Source: Sialis fuliginosa
Taxonomy: Eukaryota; Arthropoda; Insecta; Megaloptera; Sialidae
Length of the DNA stretch: 64,000 nucleotides
NCBI GenBank assembly: GCA_961205875.1
Contig: OY540809.1
Span: 13,838,267 to 13,902,266, forward strand
Direction: 5' to 3'
The stretch's first letter is position 1. Every line of letters begins with the position of its first letter. Of the stretch, positions 25,322 to 37,621 are shown piece by piece. The notes under the pieces are model-generated. The model was given only the letters and a program-made list of their open reading frames with translations, had not been told where the DNA came from and ran no database searches. The translations under genes were made by a program, and so were the position numbers.

Positions 25322-27699
25322 CGTGACATTCCGACATAACTCATATTATTATTGTCTAAGTACCTACATATGTATATATGACACCAGTCTTGGATAATAC
25401 CCTTTTAATTAAATGCACTAAATTAGAAATATTTGTTGGTATTTGATTACTGCCATTATTAAATCATAATCTATATACACTTAACTGTAAAACAGCTTAA
25501 TTTGATGACAATCGACCAATGGGTGTCAAAATAGTGGACATTTGAACTAATTATTAATTTATAATTAGTGTAATATATTTCTAAATTATTATATTATCAT
25601 AGATCTGCTTTACATTATATATTTTAAACCTTTTGTGTCGTAGTACTTATCATTTTGTAATTATTACCAAGTGTCGCATCACTGGGTTCCCATTGCTGGA
25701 AAAAAAGAACATAAACAAAATAAAAGGTTATAATTTAAAAAAAAAACTATATTTGCAGACTTTGGTAATTAAATTGATTAAATAAAGAGATACTTGTTTT
25801 ATTAGTAATATGAATTTATGAGAATTACAAAATAAAGTCCATCAATCCCAAAAACAGTTAAATAGTTGCCAAGACTGGTGCTAATACCTTAAACATCTAC
25901 ATCTCAAAAATTTGAAGTATAGCTGTTCATTTTAAAAATAGAAAACTATAAAAACAAAGCTCTCAAATATAATATTACTTTAAAAATATAAAAGTAAATA
26001 CTTTAATCTGTTATTCGTCAAATGGCTGCTGCTTCTGTTATAGCACAGATGGCGATTCTAAAAATAATAGAACGAGTGCTTTGTGTTTATTGTTTTAATA
26101 CCAACTTTAATCATTGTAATGTGGATATTTCTTTTGAAAACTTATTCTATTTATTTCACAGTTTTTCTATTGTTTATACCTGTGGTGTATTGGAAATAAT
26201 TTTTAACAATTATAATAAAAATAATCATAAGTTTCTGCTCGATATTACAGGGTCACTAAAAAATAAAAATAAAAATTGATACAAGTCTTTGTAGAGAACA
26301 AAAATAACAGATATTACAAGCTTTAAAATGCAATCAAACAGATAAGTTCGGTTGTTATCCAGCAGTTCATAAATTGATTTTTTTTCAACATTAAGAAAAA
26401 AAGATGAAAATCTTCAAAATACTTTTTAAATTAATATTCTGCAACTACATTTTATACCACGGACATACTAAACATTTATTATTAATTTATTTATTTTAAG
26501 TTCCAAATGATACGCCACTGACTTTACGGAGCACATTAGTAACAATATGAGGTAGCGTCTCGTTTTTTCAAGATTTCCAGTAGAATAAACATATATATTA
26601 TCGTATTGTGTTATCTATGAATTAATGAGTCTTAACAATCCATAGATAACACATATTTGGTACCCTGCAGAAAAATTTGATTGCAAGAATTTTTTTAATG
26701 TCGTACGCTCAAAATTTTAGTTCTTATAGACAAATACAAATTCTATAACAGAGTTAATGTTATCAACATAACAGAGTTACAAAACGCAATACAAATTCAA
26801 CCAACGCGTACTAAAAATGAATTCAATCGTACTTTTTCTTATAGTGCTAGAATATAAAACACTTTAATAACCATTTTTTCAAAATTATTCAAAACACATG
26901 GCAAATTGAAACGAATATATTTAGCTATTACTCGAAGCGTCGGGTTATAAAATATAAAATAGCAGTTGACGGATGGGGCATCTTTTATCAGAATAAATTT
27001 AAGGGGGGGATGGGGATATATTCGCAAATTCCTACGGAAATCACGGGTCTCATGAAAACGTATAACGACACGGTCCGTGCGTGTTTGTGTGTGTGTGTAT
27101 GTATGTGTGGGTGGGTGGGTGGTTGGGTGGGTGTGTGCACATAAAAAATGAAAATATGTACACAATGTAGTAGACGTTATTTTTTCGCATATATGCAGAA
27201 GGGACATGAAAGTAGGGGTGCCAACTTCTATTCAAAGTTTTATTTTTTATATGAAGTAGATATGACATTTTTACTTTTTTTTAAATTCTTTTAATCTGAA
27301 TTACTAATTAATTCAGTGATATCCTTTACTGATGAATCAGTGAAAATATACTACTTCATTCATTAAATCTATCCAAAATATAATATTGTTTTGATTTTTG
27401 ATCAACATTAATAGATGCTTTATAAAGTGAAGGCATTTGTTAGTTTCTTCCCCCCTTAAAAAATATGGTAATTCGAACGAGATCGAAACCTTTTAAATAT
27501 TGATGAGACGAGACTAACCTAAACCTTGTTTCGTCTCGTCTAGAAACAAATAGCTTACAGTTCAAATACATAACCAATATTTTGGATAATTTAACACGTA
27601 CTTCAAAAATAGCCGATTCTATATATATAATTTGGAAATTCATTTTAAATTTATTTACTGATTCGTTTGTGGTTAAACTAAAAATGGCTCTTTTTACTG
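25322..27699. other. AT-rich DNA with a short perfect hairpin
   Basis: Holds the GT/GGGT microsatellite and a 17-bp stem (26607-26623 with 26637-26653, 16 of 17 pairs; TGTGTTATCTATG arms, 13-nt loop). No gene recognised. Confidence 0.5.
27076..27137. repeat. GT/GGGT microsatellite
   Basis: GTGTGTGTGTATGTATG followed by GGGTGGGTGGGTGG. It produces threonine/histidine/proline-rich open frames on the - strand that should be ignored. Confidence 0.9.
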
Positions 27700-27798
27700 A
27701 TTTTTTTTATTAACAATTTTTTTTTTGTTTCAGGTGAGTTATACTTAATATTCTTGAACGCCATCAAATGCTTCATAAAATGAGAAATATACGTAAGT
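27700..27798 (+). promoter_or_regulatory. Candidate recursive splice (ratchet) site 2 with 59-nt RS-exon
   Basis: A long T-rich tract preceded by TTAACAATT ends in TTTGTTTCAG (to 27733) and abuts the donor GTGAGT (27734-27739). A second donor, GTAAGT, occupies 27793-27798, which defines a 59-nt segment. It matches the segment at 5821-5879 at 49 of 59 positions with no gaps, and the last nine bases plus the second donor are identical. Similarity stops outside the splice sites apart from a shared TAACAATT in the branch region. In the frame open longest, the differences between copies all change amino acids and both copies end in TGA, so selection on RNA signals explains the match better than selection on protein. 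Confidence 0.6.
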
Positions 27799-27854
27799 AA
27801 TTTTTATTGTACAACCTGCGCATTGGACCCAGTGTTCCCAAAGGATATACATTT

Positions 27855-28060
27855 AGTCTGTTATAAACTCACTATTTATGCAGGGCGCAATAGACCGACG
27901 ATTATTTTTTATTCCATGAAATTTACACAAAACCTTACCACTTAAACGTTCCTCGGGAAACACTGTATCCATTAGTGAAAACCGGAATAAAATCCGTTCA
28001 GTAATTACTGAGAAAATCGAGCACAGACAGACGCGGCGAAGGACTTTTATTTTATTTTAT
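27855..28060 (+). repeat. Dispersed repeat family B, copy 1
   Basis: Shares ATTAGTGAAAACCGGAATAA followed by AAATCYGYTCAGTARTTACT and GACGCGGCGAAGGACTTT with copies at 28735-28974 and, inverted, 58845-58945. A non-coding dispersed repeat common in insect genomes; class uncertain. Confidence 0.7.
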
Positions 28061-28734
28061 TTCTATTTAATACCCAAACATTTTATAATAATTACTACAT
28101 TTTTTTATACAAAAACAAAAAAAAAGTGATTAAGGGGTGGTCAAAAAATAGCATAACGTAGTTTCTAGACAACCCTTATTACGTAATAATTCCTCAAGCA
28201 CTAATAAAAAAAATGCATTTAATACACCCTAACTCTCGCAAAAATTCCTGCTCACCACTCTCCAAGAATCCAGTACAACATTGCAATACACAACCCTATA
28301 CCGGATCCTGAACCACCTATGAAGGAAGGACATTCGTGCAGACACGTGCGCTATCTACCCCCCCCCCCCCTCACATCGGCGTCTGTGCAGGTACCACTGC
28401 AAGCATCTCAATCTGTTATGTAGAGAGTAGAGAGTGCGTCTATTATGTACCCCGTTGACAGAACGCAGTGCTGGTATTGAATATGATGATGATATTCATT
28501 GTACGTGCAAATCATCATTCTTTTTTTTTCTTTATATTATTTCTCCCGGTAGTACAATTTTCAATTTCTTCCTTTTTTTATTCGTCTCTTTTGTTGGCCA
28601 TCGAACTATTGTCTGATATTTAAAATGGAATTGAATATGGTGTGGAATTCTTTTTAAATGTTGAAAACGGAAGAATTATCGATATTTATAAACGGTTGTA
28701 TTTTACGAAGATTAATTTATTATTAATATACTAG

Positions 28735-28974
28735 CACATATAATAAACCTATTTAAACATTGTTTTCACTTATCACTAACTATTTACGCAGCGCACATGA
28801 AGATCCTTCTCCGATTTGATGTTTACACAAAATATCTACAAATTATACACCTGAATCTTCCTCGTAAACACTCTATCCATTAGTGAAAACCGGAATAAAA
28901 TCTGCTCAGTAGTTACTAAAAAAATCGTGCGTAGACGCAGATACGGCGAAGAACTTTGTTTTATCAGTGGCGGT
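28735..28974 (+). repeat. Dispersed repeat family B, copy 2
   Basis: Contains the family core at about 28878-28960 and the upstream TATTTACGCAGCGCAC block that copy 1 shows in variant form. It is cut by the hAT-type MITE starting at 28975. Confidence 0.7.
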
Positions 28975-29150
28975 GCGCGAGCTATATTCATGTGAGTCCA
29001 GTGACAGTTTATGTTAAGATCAGACACATTCGACACAGTCGGTACGGCAGAGTATTAACCTTTCGAAAGACACGACAAAATCCGAATGTGTTCGATCTAT
29101 GATAGCAATTCGCATGGCCTCACGAGAATACAGCTCGCGCACCGCTACTG
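28975..29150. mobile_element. hAT-type MITE, 176 bp
   Basis: Ends CAGTGGCGGTGCGCGAGCT and AGCTCGCGCACCGCTACTG are inverted copies with two mismatches. CAGTGGCG-type termini are typical of hAT elements. I cannot see a clean 8-bp duplication. It interrupts a family B repeat. Confidence 0.7.
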
Positions 29151-29151
29151 C

Positions 29152-29260
29152 TATGTATATATTGATAAAGAGAGAAGTCCTGAATGACTACTCATCAACG
29201 CACAGTCAAAACCCTTGGACTTATAAGGGAGGGATATATTCGTACATTTTCTAAAGATTT
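29152..29260 (+). repeat. Dispersed repeat family C ('gactcatcaac')
   Basis: Contains CTACTCATCAACGCACAGTC, then TTGGACTTATAARGG. Related segments lie at 21487-21740 and, inverted, about 57640-57725. This family is familiar from moth and butterfly non-coding DNA. Confidence 0.6.
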
Positions 29261-29407
29261 GGTCTGTATAGAAGTTAATAACCTAATCTAAAATTACAAA
29301 TTTCCTGTACACTTCGAGAAGACCTAGAAAATTAAGCATATTTTAATTTATTTTGGGGGGAAAGGGCTATTTAGCACATTCCATAAACGGATCCAACTAT
29401 CCGTAAC

Positions 29408-29565
29408 AATAAAAGTAACTCTGTTTGTTACATTTTCGCGGTTAAACCACTAAGCTGATCTTAAATAAAAATAGCTTGCATCCTGTTACTTTGTAACCAG
29501 AAAAATTGATTAGAGATAAAAAAAATACAAAATTCCACGCGGACGAAGTCGCGGGTAACAGCTAC
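29408..29565 (+). mobile_element. Helitron-like short element H6
   Basis: AAAGTAACTCTGTTTG through GAAGTCGCGGGTAACAGCTA. Core present with a deletion around the 'gaggaaggacat' part. Confidence 0.75.
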
Positions 29566-29732
29566 TACTTAATAAGTATGTGGTATCAACGAATATCATA
29601 TACAAAAAATAAGCATACCTATTCCGCCGTCTACAAAAAAAACACCTAGACATTACGAATTCACGTGAACTTCTGAAGATAACCATCATATCATCTCATC
29701 CCTTAAGAGGTGCTCTATTTGAAGGCAAAGTG

Positions 29733-29753
29733 AGAGAGAGAGAGAGAGAGACG
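29733..29753. repeat. GA microsatellite
   Basis: About ten GA repeats. A TC run of similar length lies at 57316-57333. Confidence 0.9.
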
Positions 29754-30465
29754 TGGGGGATGCGTAGTCTGTCGCGCTTCATCTTCCGGTATTTTCATGT
29801 GCATGTGTGTGCAGTTTTACTGCACCGCGACGCGTATGGACTTGCATAATTTATAAGCAGCCGATAGGTATATTTGCATAAGTGTAATATGTACAGTGAA
29901 CTTGTAAACCGGGGTTGGTTGGTCTTTAAATATTGTATGCGATGTATGTAATTATTTTGTAGATTTCTGCGGTTTTCGAATAGAATCTTATCGTTAAATA
30001 TTGATGCTAATATCTTGAAATTTTGGTTCTGGTTTGGGTTTAGCATGGTGCAAACTATTTGGGTTCAAAAACTGTTGTTTTTTTATGGTTCAAGTTCAAG
30101 TTTGTAATTGAAAGAAAATTATTTTGTTCGAAAAAAAAAATATAATTAACAAATAAAACATTTTTTGAAGAAGAATAAAACATGAATAGCCTTTAAAATA
30201 TGGATACAAAAAGGGCAAAAAATTAAATTACATTTTAAAGATAGAATTTTCTACTTTTCAGAATTTTTTGCAAATTGAAATGTAATTCAGTTATATATAG
30301 AATTAAAAGAAGAGAAAAAAATATGTAAATTTTTATAGTGGACTTGGTAAGTCACATCATACAATAAAATTCAAACAGATTTCCAGTTAGTACATTTTAT
30401 AATCTCTTTTAAAAATCATTAGAGAATTTTTGAACCTTTTAATTATATAAGTATGGTTACGGATT

Positions 30466-30575
30466 CAGATTCAGATTCGTAGACTTTGAAATATAGCGGT
30501 TCGGTTCGGGTTCAGGTTAGTGAAAAATACGGTTTTTTTTCGGGTTTCGGGTTCAGGTTCAGGTTCCTGCTCATA
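30466..30575 (+). repeat. GGTTC-rich degenerate repeat
   Basis: Runs of GGTTCGGTTCGGGTTCAGG and related words, strand-reversed in composition to the interior of the hAT-type MITE at 42509-42651. It may be a relic of that family; no ends seen. Confidence 0.4.
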
Positions 30576-30784
30576 GCACAAGTAAAGGAAAAAATCAGAA
30601 AATTATTAATTTCTAATTTTATGTAAAAAGCACACGCCACTGAACTTTTATTTTTAATTGATGTTATTTAAATATATTGTTCTTCTGTAAAATATCTTAT
30701 AGCTTTATTTGTTTTCAATGTTTACTTTTATTAATATTTTTATAATTTTTGAATTTTGTTGATAAACAATACAAAACTAGAATT

Positions 30785-30850
30785 GTAAATAAGTTTTTTA
30801 TAACGGTACGGAACCCTCAGGGCGCGAGTTCTACTCGCACTTTGCAAAGT
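30785..30850 (+). repeat. Dispersed repeat fragment, GGTACGGAACCCTC type
   Basis: ACGGTACGGAACCCTCAGGG and CGCGAGTTCTACTCGCACTT form a conserved motif pair I know from the 3' end of a very common lepidopteran repeat. What looks like the opposite end of the family (TTCCGTTG...AACCCTTATAG, TCCGTCCGTC) is at 62208-62310. Confidence 0.55.
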
Positions 30851-31562
30851 TTATTATAATATATAAAAGGTCCTTAAAATGTATCCATATATTTGTTCAC
30901 ATTTTCCTACAAAGCTTAAAGAAGCGAGAAAAATCTTGATCAAGTTAGCGAACTAATTTTTACAATATTAATATCAAAGTTGAGTAAAAAGAAGTCTCCC
31001 TTTGTAGTGCGTAGAGAGAGCCCTCAGTAAGGGTGTGTGCAGGATCATAAGAACTTACGACCCTTCGCAAGGGCACTAATGCATCCGCGCCCTCTAATAC
31101 GAACTCTTGTATTTGCACGGAATTGGTCTAGAGACGTTGAAATTACGCCGGTGGTAGCTTGATTTATTTTAATATAGGACAAAGATCTGCCGCGTACAGG
31201 GACGTATTTATAAATGTGTACATTATCTAGAATATATACACCTATTAAAGGCGAAATTGGGTCGTTTCATTTTGCAGGAATTATTAAGAAAATGTGGCGC
31301 ATCGAAAATGAATAATTCTTGATTCTGGGAAAGTTTAAAATAACTGATGAAAGAGGAGAATATATTAAAATAAAAGGCTTGGCCATAAATTGTACACCCC
31401 TTTAACTTTTTTAATGTATTGTAAACTTTTTTTACACGGTACTAAAAATTAAAAAGGTTAGAATCGATTAGAAAATACATTATTATATGTATGTATGTAT
31501 TTTTATGTTTTAAAATTGCAAACTTTTTTATAAATGCATTTTACTATACGTATTACGTATCT

Positions 31563-31749
31563 TTACTAATATAAATAATGCGAAAATAACTCTGTCTATC
31601 TGTCTGTGTCTTTTCGATCTTGATGAAAATTGGCAGGGAAATAGCTTGTATCCTGAGGAAGGATAAAGGCTAGGTACTTTGTATCTCGAAAAAATTTTTA
31701 GATAAAAAAATACAAATTCCATGTGGACAAAGTCGCGAGTAACAGCTAG
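31563..31749 (+). mobile_element. Helitron-like short element H7
   Basis: From TTACTAATATAAATAATGCG to GCGAGTAACAGCTAG|T. It lacks the 'cacggctaaaccgctgaac' part, otherwise full. Confidence 0.78.
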
Positions 31750-32337
31750 TTTGAAATAAATATATGCAAAAAAATAGACCAAGAGAAGAATACACTACCA
31801 AATCAATTTCGTTTAAGTATAATAATTTATTTAATAGTAAATTACCCGAAATGTTGAATTTTTCAAACCATAAATGTATCTTAAACCGTTTTCAAGATAT
31901 GACTTCTTGGGATTTTTGAAATCAGCGTGTATATTGTATAATAAAATTTTTAATTAATTTAATTTTTAACCACAGTATATTGATTTTTTTTAATACCCGG
32001 CACCGCTCTAAAGCCCTTTAGATATTGTCAAACGCACCTGTACATTAAATAGGGGGCTGCTCAGGTCCCCTCGTGTGATATATCTCTCATAATTTACATT
32101 TTTATTATTTATCCTGTCATGCCAGTACGAAGGTGTCATTATGTGCACTAATAAATACATATCAAAAAAATACGTGTGTACTTGGGGTGAAAGATGACAT
32201 ATGTGTTAATTTGTTCAACATTTATTAGCTTGCGATGAATGTTGCGGTAATAATATTGTGTTCATTACGCTTGTTAATGTATTTTTGGTATTCATTATTT
32301 GATTTTTATTACCAAGTACCTATTATTTATGAATATA

Positions 32338-32612
32338 TTAGCTGTTACCTTTCGACTTTGTTCGCGTGTAATTTAGGTTAGTGAAAACAACAGCATGCAG
32401 TTAATAGATAATACAGATTTTTGTTGATAGTCGATAAAACAGGTTTTTAGTTTCGAATTTGCACGTCAAAAAGGTATAACCTTCTCACGTACAAATGTCA
32501 GACATCTATTTATTTTATTTAATAATTTTTTCGGGATGCTAAGTAGCCTATGTCTTTCCTCAGGATGCAAGCATCTCCCTGTCAGATTTAATCAAGATCG
32601 GTTCAGCGGAAG
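32338..32612 (-). mobile_element. Helitron-like element H8, long form (inverted)
   Basis: The reverse strand ends AAAGGTAACAGCTAA|T and contains the same extra block as H3 (CGAAACTAAAAACCTG, CACTAACCTAA). The 5' part is missing beyond the 'ctgaaccgatcttgat' core. Confidence 0.75.
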
Positions 32613-35600
32613 AAGAAACAACATTTAAAGGAAGTTAGATGGCTGATTTTGTTAAGAAGAATGCCAAGGAATTTAAAATAATAATAATAATAAAAAAATA
32701 CTAAACTATAAAACTAAAGCTTCTATATAATTAATAAACGCAATTTTAATTAGAAAAATCTAATAAATTAAACATTAAATGTTTACTCTCTGTAATTAAA
32801 TTTTTCATTTTTTTATTTATTTTCATAAATCTCGTTCATTTTGAATGAATAAACAAGATAAATTAGGGTATTATTTTTTGTTATAATTTCTCTTTATTTT
32901 CAATTAATTTTTCTACCTACACATGAAAAACAATTAATTATAGCGCGTTTATATGACCTTTAATGATGCTTTTGTTCTTCCTACAACCTTCGACCGAATA
33001 TTTAAAAAAAGTGGAAAGGAAAATAGTGATAATTATTTTTAGGGGAGGGGGTCATGATGACGATTTTGAACATTGAACGACTTAAACAAATATTGAACTT
33101 AGGACAAAAAATGAGCAACTGCGAGGGTTTGGGTAAAGGGGAAAGGGGGGTAGAAGACAAGCAGAAATATTATTACAAGATTAAATAACGTAAAAATACC
33201 TAAATTGGATTGTTCCACGGTTTAACTTTAAAGAAATGCGCTTACATTGTGTTTTATATTAAGAGATAAAGTTTGAAATGTTTAATTTATGTTTCTTTGA
33301 AATATTTTATTAGTTGTGAATTATTCTACTTTCCTCAAAGTTATAATGAATTTAATTTATTCAACAAACTTTAGATTTATTTCTACATCATAGCACTTAG
33401 TATATATATACATGTAGGTATACGTTATAAGCACTGCTGTATATTTAGTTTTTAATAAGGGAATATTAAATGTATAAATTATGGAATAAAATTTTGGTAA
33501 ATTAAAACTGCTCTGATTGATCAAATTATTAGATATCTATTGTTAGTGAAACCGGCCATAAATCTAGAATTTAATATAACATATTTTAAGCATTAAAAGT
33601 TAACACTTTAAAAAATAAATATATCTATTTCTGGTGTAGAATTTCTTGGTATTTCTGAAAAATAAGAAATCGTCAAATAGAATAAATAAAAACCACTCAA
33701 CAATGGTATTATGTTTCATAAAAAATTTTAGTAGATTGAATTTTTGTTTTTATTCGGTCGATAATAATGTTTAATGTAACAGAAAACGTATTTCTTGATA
33801 AATAAAAAATAATATAATTTACAAATAAAAGTACATCTCTAAAGAGTTTTTAAATATTTTTTTTGCATTTTTTGGCTGATTCTTAGCACTTTTTTTTAGT
33901 CCTTACAAAATTTTCTAAAAGTTAATTTATTAACATATAATTTTAAAAAATTGCAACTATCCAAATTTTAGAATTGTTCCTAATTAATCAAGGAATGAAT
34001 TTAAAACAATACAAAAAATTATACGTTTTTTTTATTACTTGAAAAGGATATCCCCCTTCCTGATATAATGTAGTAGAAAAAATATTTTTATTAACAAAAA
34101 TAATTGTCCTGAAGTTTCTCAAAACAAATAAATTAGCGAATTATTTGAACGTTTTAATAAAATAGTCGACTATACGTTCATCAACATTATTATATTCATC
34201 TTAAATTAGTATTCAGTTTTATTGGGTGACAAAAACAACTCAAGTTAACGCAACTTGTAGCAGACAGTGAAAGATGTATTTTAATTTATTAAGAGTTTTC
34301 GCAAGCCCAGTGTTTTGATTTCCATATTTTTGCTGTTTTCTTTATTAAAAAAATAATTGCCCTTATTTGTTTTCTGATGGGAAGTTTTTCTTTTATATTA
34401 AAATTAAAGTTCAAAGGTTACTAATAATTGGTCCTGATTTGGAATAATATTACTGTTATTTTTTTGTTAGATTTAATTTTTTATATGCAAGAGAGGTTTT
34501 TGAATTAATTTATACATTTTTTTCGTTTTAATTGTATTGTTATGAAAACTCGAGATCGTCATGGAAGCTTTAATGAAATATATGCATAAATAAATGTTGT
34601 TTAGAAGCCAAAATGGTCGAAACTACAAAATGTTTTTATTCAAAATTAGAGAATAGAACATGTTGATAAAAAAATAATTAATATTATTTCAAATAATCAT
34701 TTTTTAAATATAGACAACACATTAATAATATTTCTATTTCTGTTGATAAAATCAAATTGAATAGTGCCCTCTAGCTGCGTACTTGTTAATTGATCATTGA
34801 ATAGCCCACACACAAAAAAACGTATTCCAATTTAAAAATATTTTGCACATTGGAGAACACAAAAGCTAAAGACGATTATATCTCTCCTTATATGAAATTA
34901 ACTTTCAGACTTCCAACAAAATGTCGTTCATAAGCAATTTCAATGAAACTTGCTCTACCCCCCCTCCCCCCACTACCACCCTATTTCTAAAAGGGAAGTT
35001 AAAACTAAAATTAGATTCCAGAAATGTTCTTTCAGTGCCACGTTCATTCGTGAGCTATGCTACGCATAATTGTTACCCATTTACGTATTTTACGTTGAAA
35101 TTGCAGAATGTAATAAGGTCTGTAAATAGAGTAGTACATCGCGTTTTCCATAGTATTGTTAATTTTGTCGAGGAATGTCGCAAATTAAATATATGTTTAA
35201 CATTAGGGATTATATTACAATCTGCAACAGTGTACCTCAACTGGGGTTCCTACTTTGGTGTTAAATCTAAAATGGTCTCCCAATCACAATTTTAGAGCAA
35301 AAAATTCAACTATAAAAAAATTGTTTTAATTAAATATAAAAATTAATGTCAAGTATCCTTACGCATTTTAATTTTAGACCTGATCTTATTTATATACCTA
35401 AAACATATACAGGCTTTCCCGTAAGTCTAGATTTCTGGGACACCTGTATACTGGTTTATAAAGAACTGATTTTTTTGTTACTGAAAATTGAGAAAAAGAT
35501 CTTCTGATATATAAATATATTCTATATAGGACATAGGTACAAAGGGGGTGTTTTTTATTATAAAAAAGAAGGCACAAAACATTTTGATTCGAACAAGTAT

Positions 35601-35910
35601 TTTCAAGGTCGATTTCAGAGAATACATCAGTTCTTAGAAATGAAAGAATGGTTTATTTTTATTTAGCAAAAAAAAAGAAATTTCGTAGAAATTATTTGTT
35701 ATATTTTTATTGTATTGTGTCAATTACAATTATATCAATTTGAAAGACGAACCCGCCTTAATTAAATTAAAAATTTTGACAAGACGATATCAACTTTATT
35801 TATACCATTTTTTAAAATTATACAGTTTAGATATTAAACCCTTGTAAAATTCACTAACTTTTTATCATCCTAGGTTCTAGAAAACATTTTCTTTCTATTT
35901 TATACAATAC
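32613..35910. other. Long AT-rich gene-free stretch
   Basis: Very AT-rich with no repeat ends or splice-like clusters that I could find. The 124-codon frame at 34921-35295 begins in a C-run and has no recognisable domain. Confidence 0.5.
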
Positions 35911-36090
35911 AAACTGTTATCCGCAAATTTGTATTTTTTTTATCTAATCAATTTTCGGGATACAAAGTGGCCTATGTCCTTCTTCAGTATGCAAGCTATC
36001 TACCTACCAAATTTCATCAATATCGGTTCAACGGTTTAACCGTGAAAAGATAACAGGCAGACAGAGTAACTTTTATAATATTAGTATAGA
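35911..36090 (-). mobile_element. Helitron-like short element H9 (inverted)
   Basis: The reverse strand begins TCTATACTAATATTATAA and contains the full core; the 3' end is degraded (GGATAACAGTTTG). Confidence 0.78.
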
Positions 36091-36982
36091 TTTAAAGAAA
36101 CAGTTAATTATCTATGTTTAAACCAGTTTCATTTATAAATTATTTTCTATAGACCCCTTTTAATTGAATATACATACATACATATATACTGACTAAATGT
36201 ATATCCAACAAATTAAACACTTACCTTACCTTTTGGATCCAAGTTTGCTTATTCACCTCACCGGAAATTCCTTCTTCTTACTCTCCTAAGAATTCAACTC
36301 GCCTCCAGTAACAATAATCATCCGAAATTTCTTCCACCCCCCTAACCTAACCCATTCCACTACATTTTACTAGAACGAGACGGACACACAGTCTACAATG
36401 CAATTTCTATACAACCGTCTTTATTCAGGACAGGTCATGCACTGATCTAGAAGGTATATAGAGACTGATAATTTACTTAAGGCGATTATGTAAATTACAG
36501 CCCCTCCTACGCTTGTGCGCGATTTCGTTCAAATCTTAATTAAAAGTCCCAATGGTAAAAATCTATTCGAGACTATTTCTTGCACACGGGTTTGCTTATA
36601 TTGAGACGTTAGGTTCACTGCCAATTTGTTCTTTTTCGTTTACTTCTACACCGTTTAACTGAAATTCGATCGTATTCTATCCACCCTAACTAGATACAGA
36701 TATAAAGGGTGAGTCTAAAAAAACGTCTTTCAAATCTTTCGTATATTATAAAATTTAAATAATTTTAAGAAGCCAATTCAGGTATTACGTAAACACATTT
36801 TCGTTGATTTTGGACCTCTCCCCCATTTCCTATACAAGGCAAAATTAGAAGATCGTCTATCCCTCCTTCTATACCCCGAAAGGATCAATGTGTAAGAAGT
36901 TTTTTTTTCATTTCAGAAAAAAAGCTTCTCGTATCTTCGATATTACGAGGAAGCAATATTATCATAATGATATGGATATTAT

Positions 36983-37051
36983 TATGATGAAATTTGGCAG
37001 GCAGATTAATTAATTAGATTTTTTAAATATAAATTCGTGGATAACAGCTAG
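36983..37051 (+). mobile_element. Helitron-like fragment H10
   Basis: Only TTATGATGAAATTTGGCAGG and the tail ATAACAGCTAG|T remain, about 70 bp, just downstream of the small-peptide gene. Confidence 0.5.
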
Positions 37052-37232
37052 TAAATAAAAAAAATGTTTTTTAATTCGACAAACAGCTAGAATTATTTTT
37101 ATAGCAAAAATAACTCTGCCACCTCGTTCAATTATCAATTAATTTGTTTAAAATGTCACTGTAATGTTCCACATAGTATTATTTAAAAAGGAATAATAAA
37201 AAAGAAAATCTTTTCATAGGTACAATAAAATA

Positions 37233-37238
37233 TTTATT
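37233..37238 (-). terminator. Poly(A) signal of the small-peptide gene
   Basis: AATAAA on the - strand, about 62 nt beyond the stop codon at 37300-37302. It is the first hexamer of its kind after a short AT-rich 3' leader. In DNA this AT-rich the hexamer is frequent, so it is supportive rather than decisive. Confidence 0.4.
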
Positions 37239-37299
37239 TAATTATACTTATGTTATTTGTAATTGTATATACTTTCATTATTTATATAGTACCTGCGGT

Positions 37300-37542
37300 T
37301 TATACCCAGTCAGGTTTTGGTGGACCAGTTGGTTGTCGGCCTAAAAAATAATAATTTTTATTAATTAATAAACAATATAACGAATCTTTTATTCGATATA
37401 TAAAAAATAGTAGGTACTTACAATATTTAACACAAGAGGTAAAATATAGACAACACGTTCGTTCAGTATTTTCTTGAACAGGCACACTTTTTGCTCCTAT
37501 TATTAAAATTACAACAACAAAAATAAAATAAAAAATCTTCAT
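37300..37542 (-). CDS. Small secreted four-cysteine peptide, two exons (unknown function)
   Basis: I read a spliced gene here: exon 1 at 37542-37422, an 81-nt intron at 37421-37341 (GTAAGT donor; acceptor ATTTTTTAG) and exon 2 at 37340-37300 ending in TAA. The intron is in phase 1, splitting a Cys codon, and the product is 53 residues. Residues 1-19 look like a signal peptide: MK start, a strongly hydrophobic FIFVVVILIIG core and a likely cleavage after AKS. The mature part of about 34 residues has cysteines at 30, 31, 37 and 41 (CC-x5-C-x3-C), enough for two disulfides, and a proline-rich tail ending PPKPDWV. Unspliced, the frame runs through the intron to 80 codons, which is probably artefactual. 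A TATA box and a poly(A) signal bracket the gene at plausible distances. I do not recognise the family; an immune, signalling or venom-type peptide are all possible. No toxin motif is certain. Confidence 0.6.
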   Translation of the reverse strand: MKIFYFIFVVVILIIGAKSVPVQENTERTCCLYFTSCVKYCKYLLFFIYRIKDSLYCLLINKNYYFLGRQPTGPPKPDWV

Positions 37543-37621
37543 AATTTTCCAGAATTTATAAAGTATGTAGCATCTACACTAGTTATTGAATACTTGGAAC
37601 TTGGAAGTAATATCCAATTTA

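Noticed and set aside
26839-27207. 122-codon - strand frame with HTHPTTHPPTHTYTH
   Set aside because: Its centre is the GT/GGGT microsatellite; the rest has no domain or gene-like context.
34921-35295. 124-codon + strand frame
   Set aside because: Begins over a C-run, has no signal or domain I recognise and lies in DNA with no promoter-like features. Length alone is weak evidence in 64 kb.
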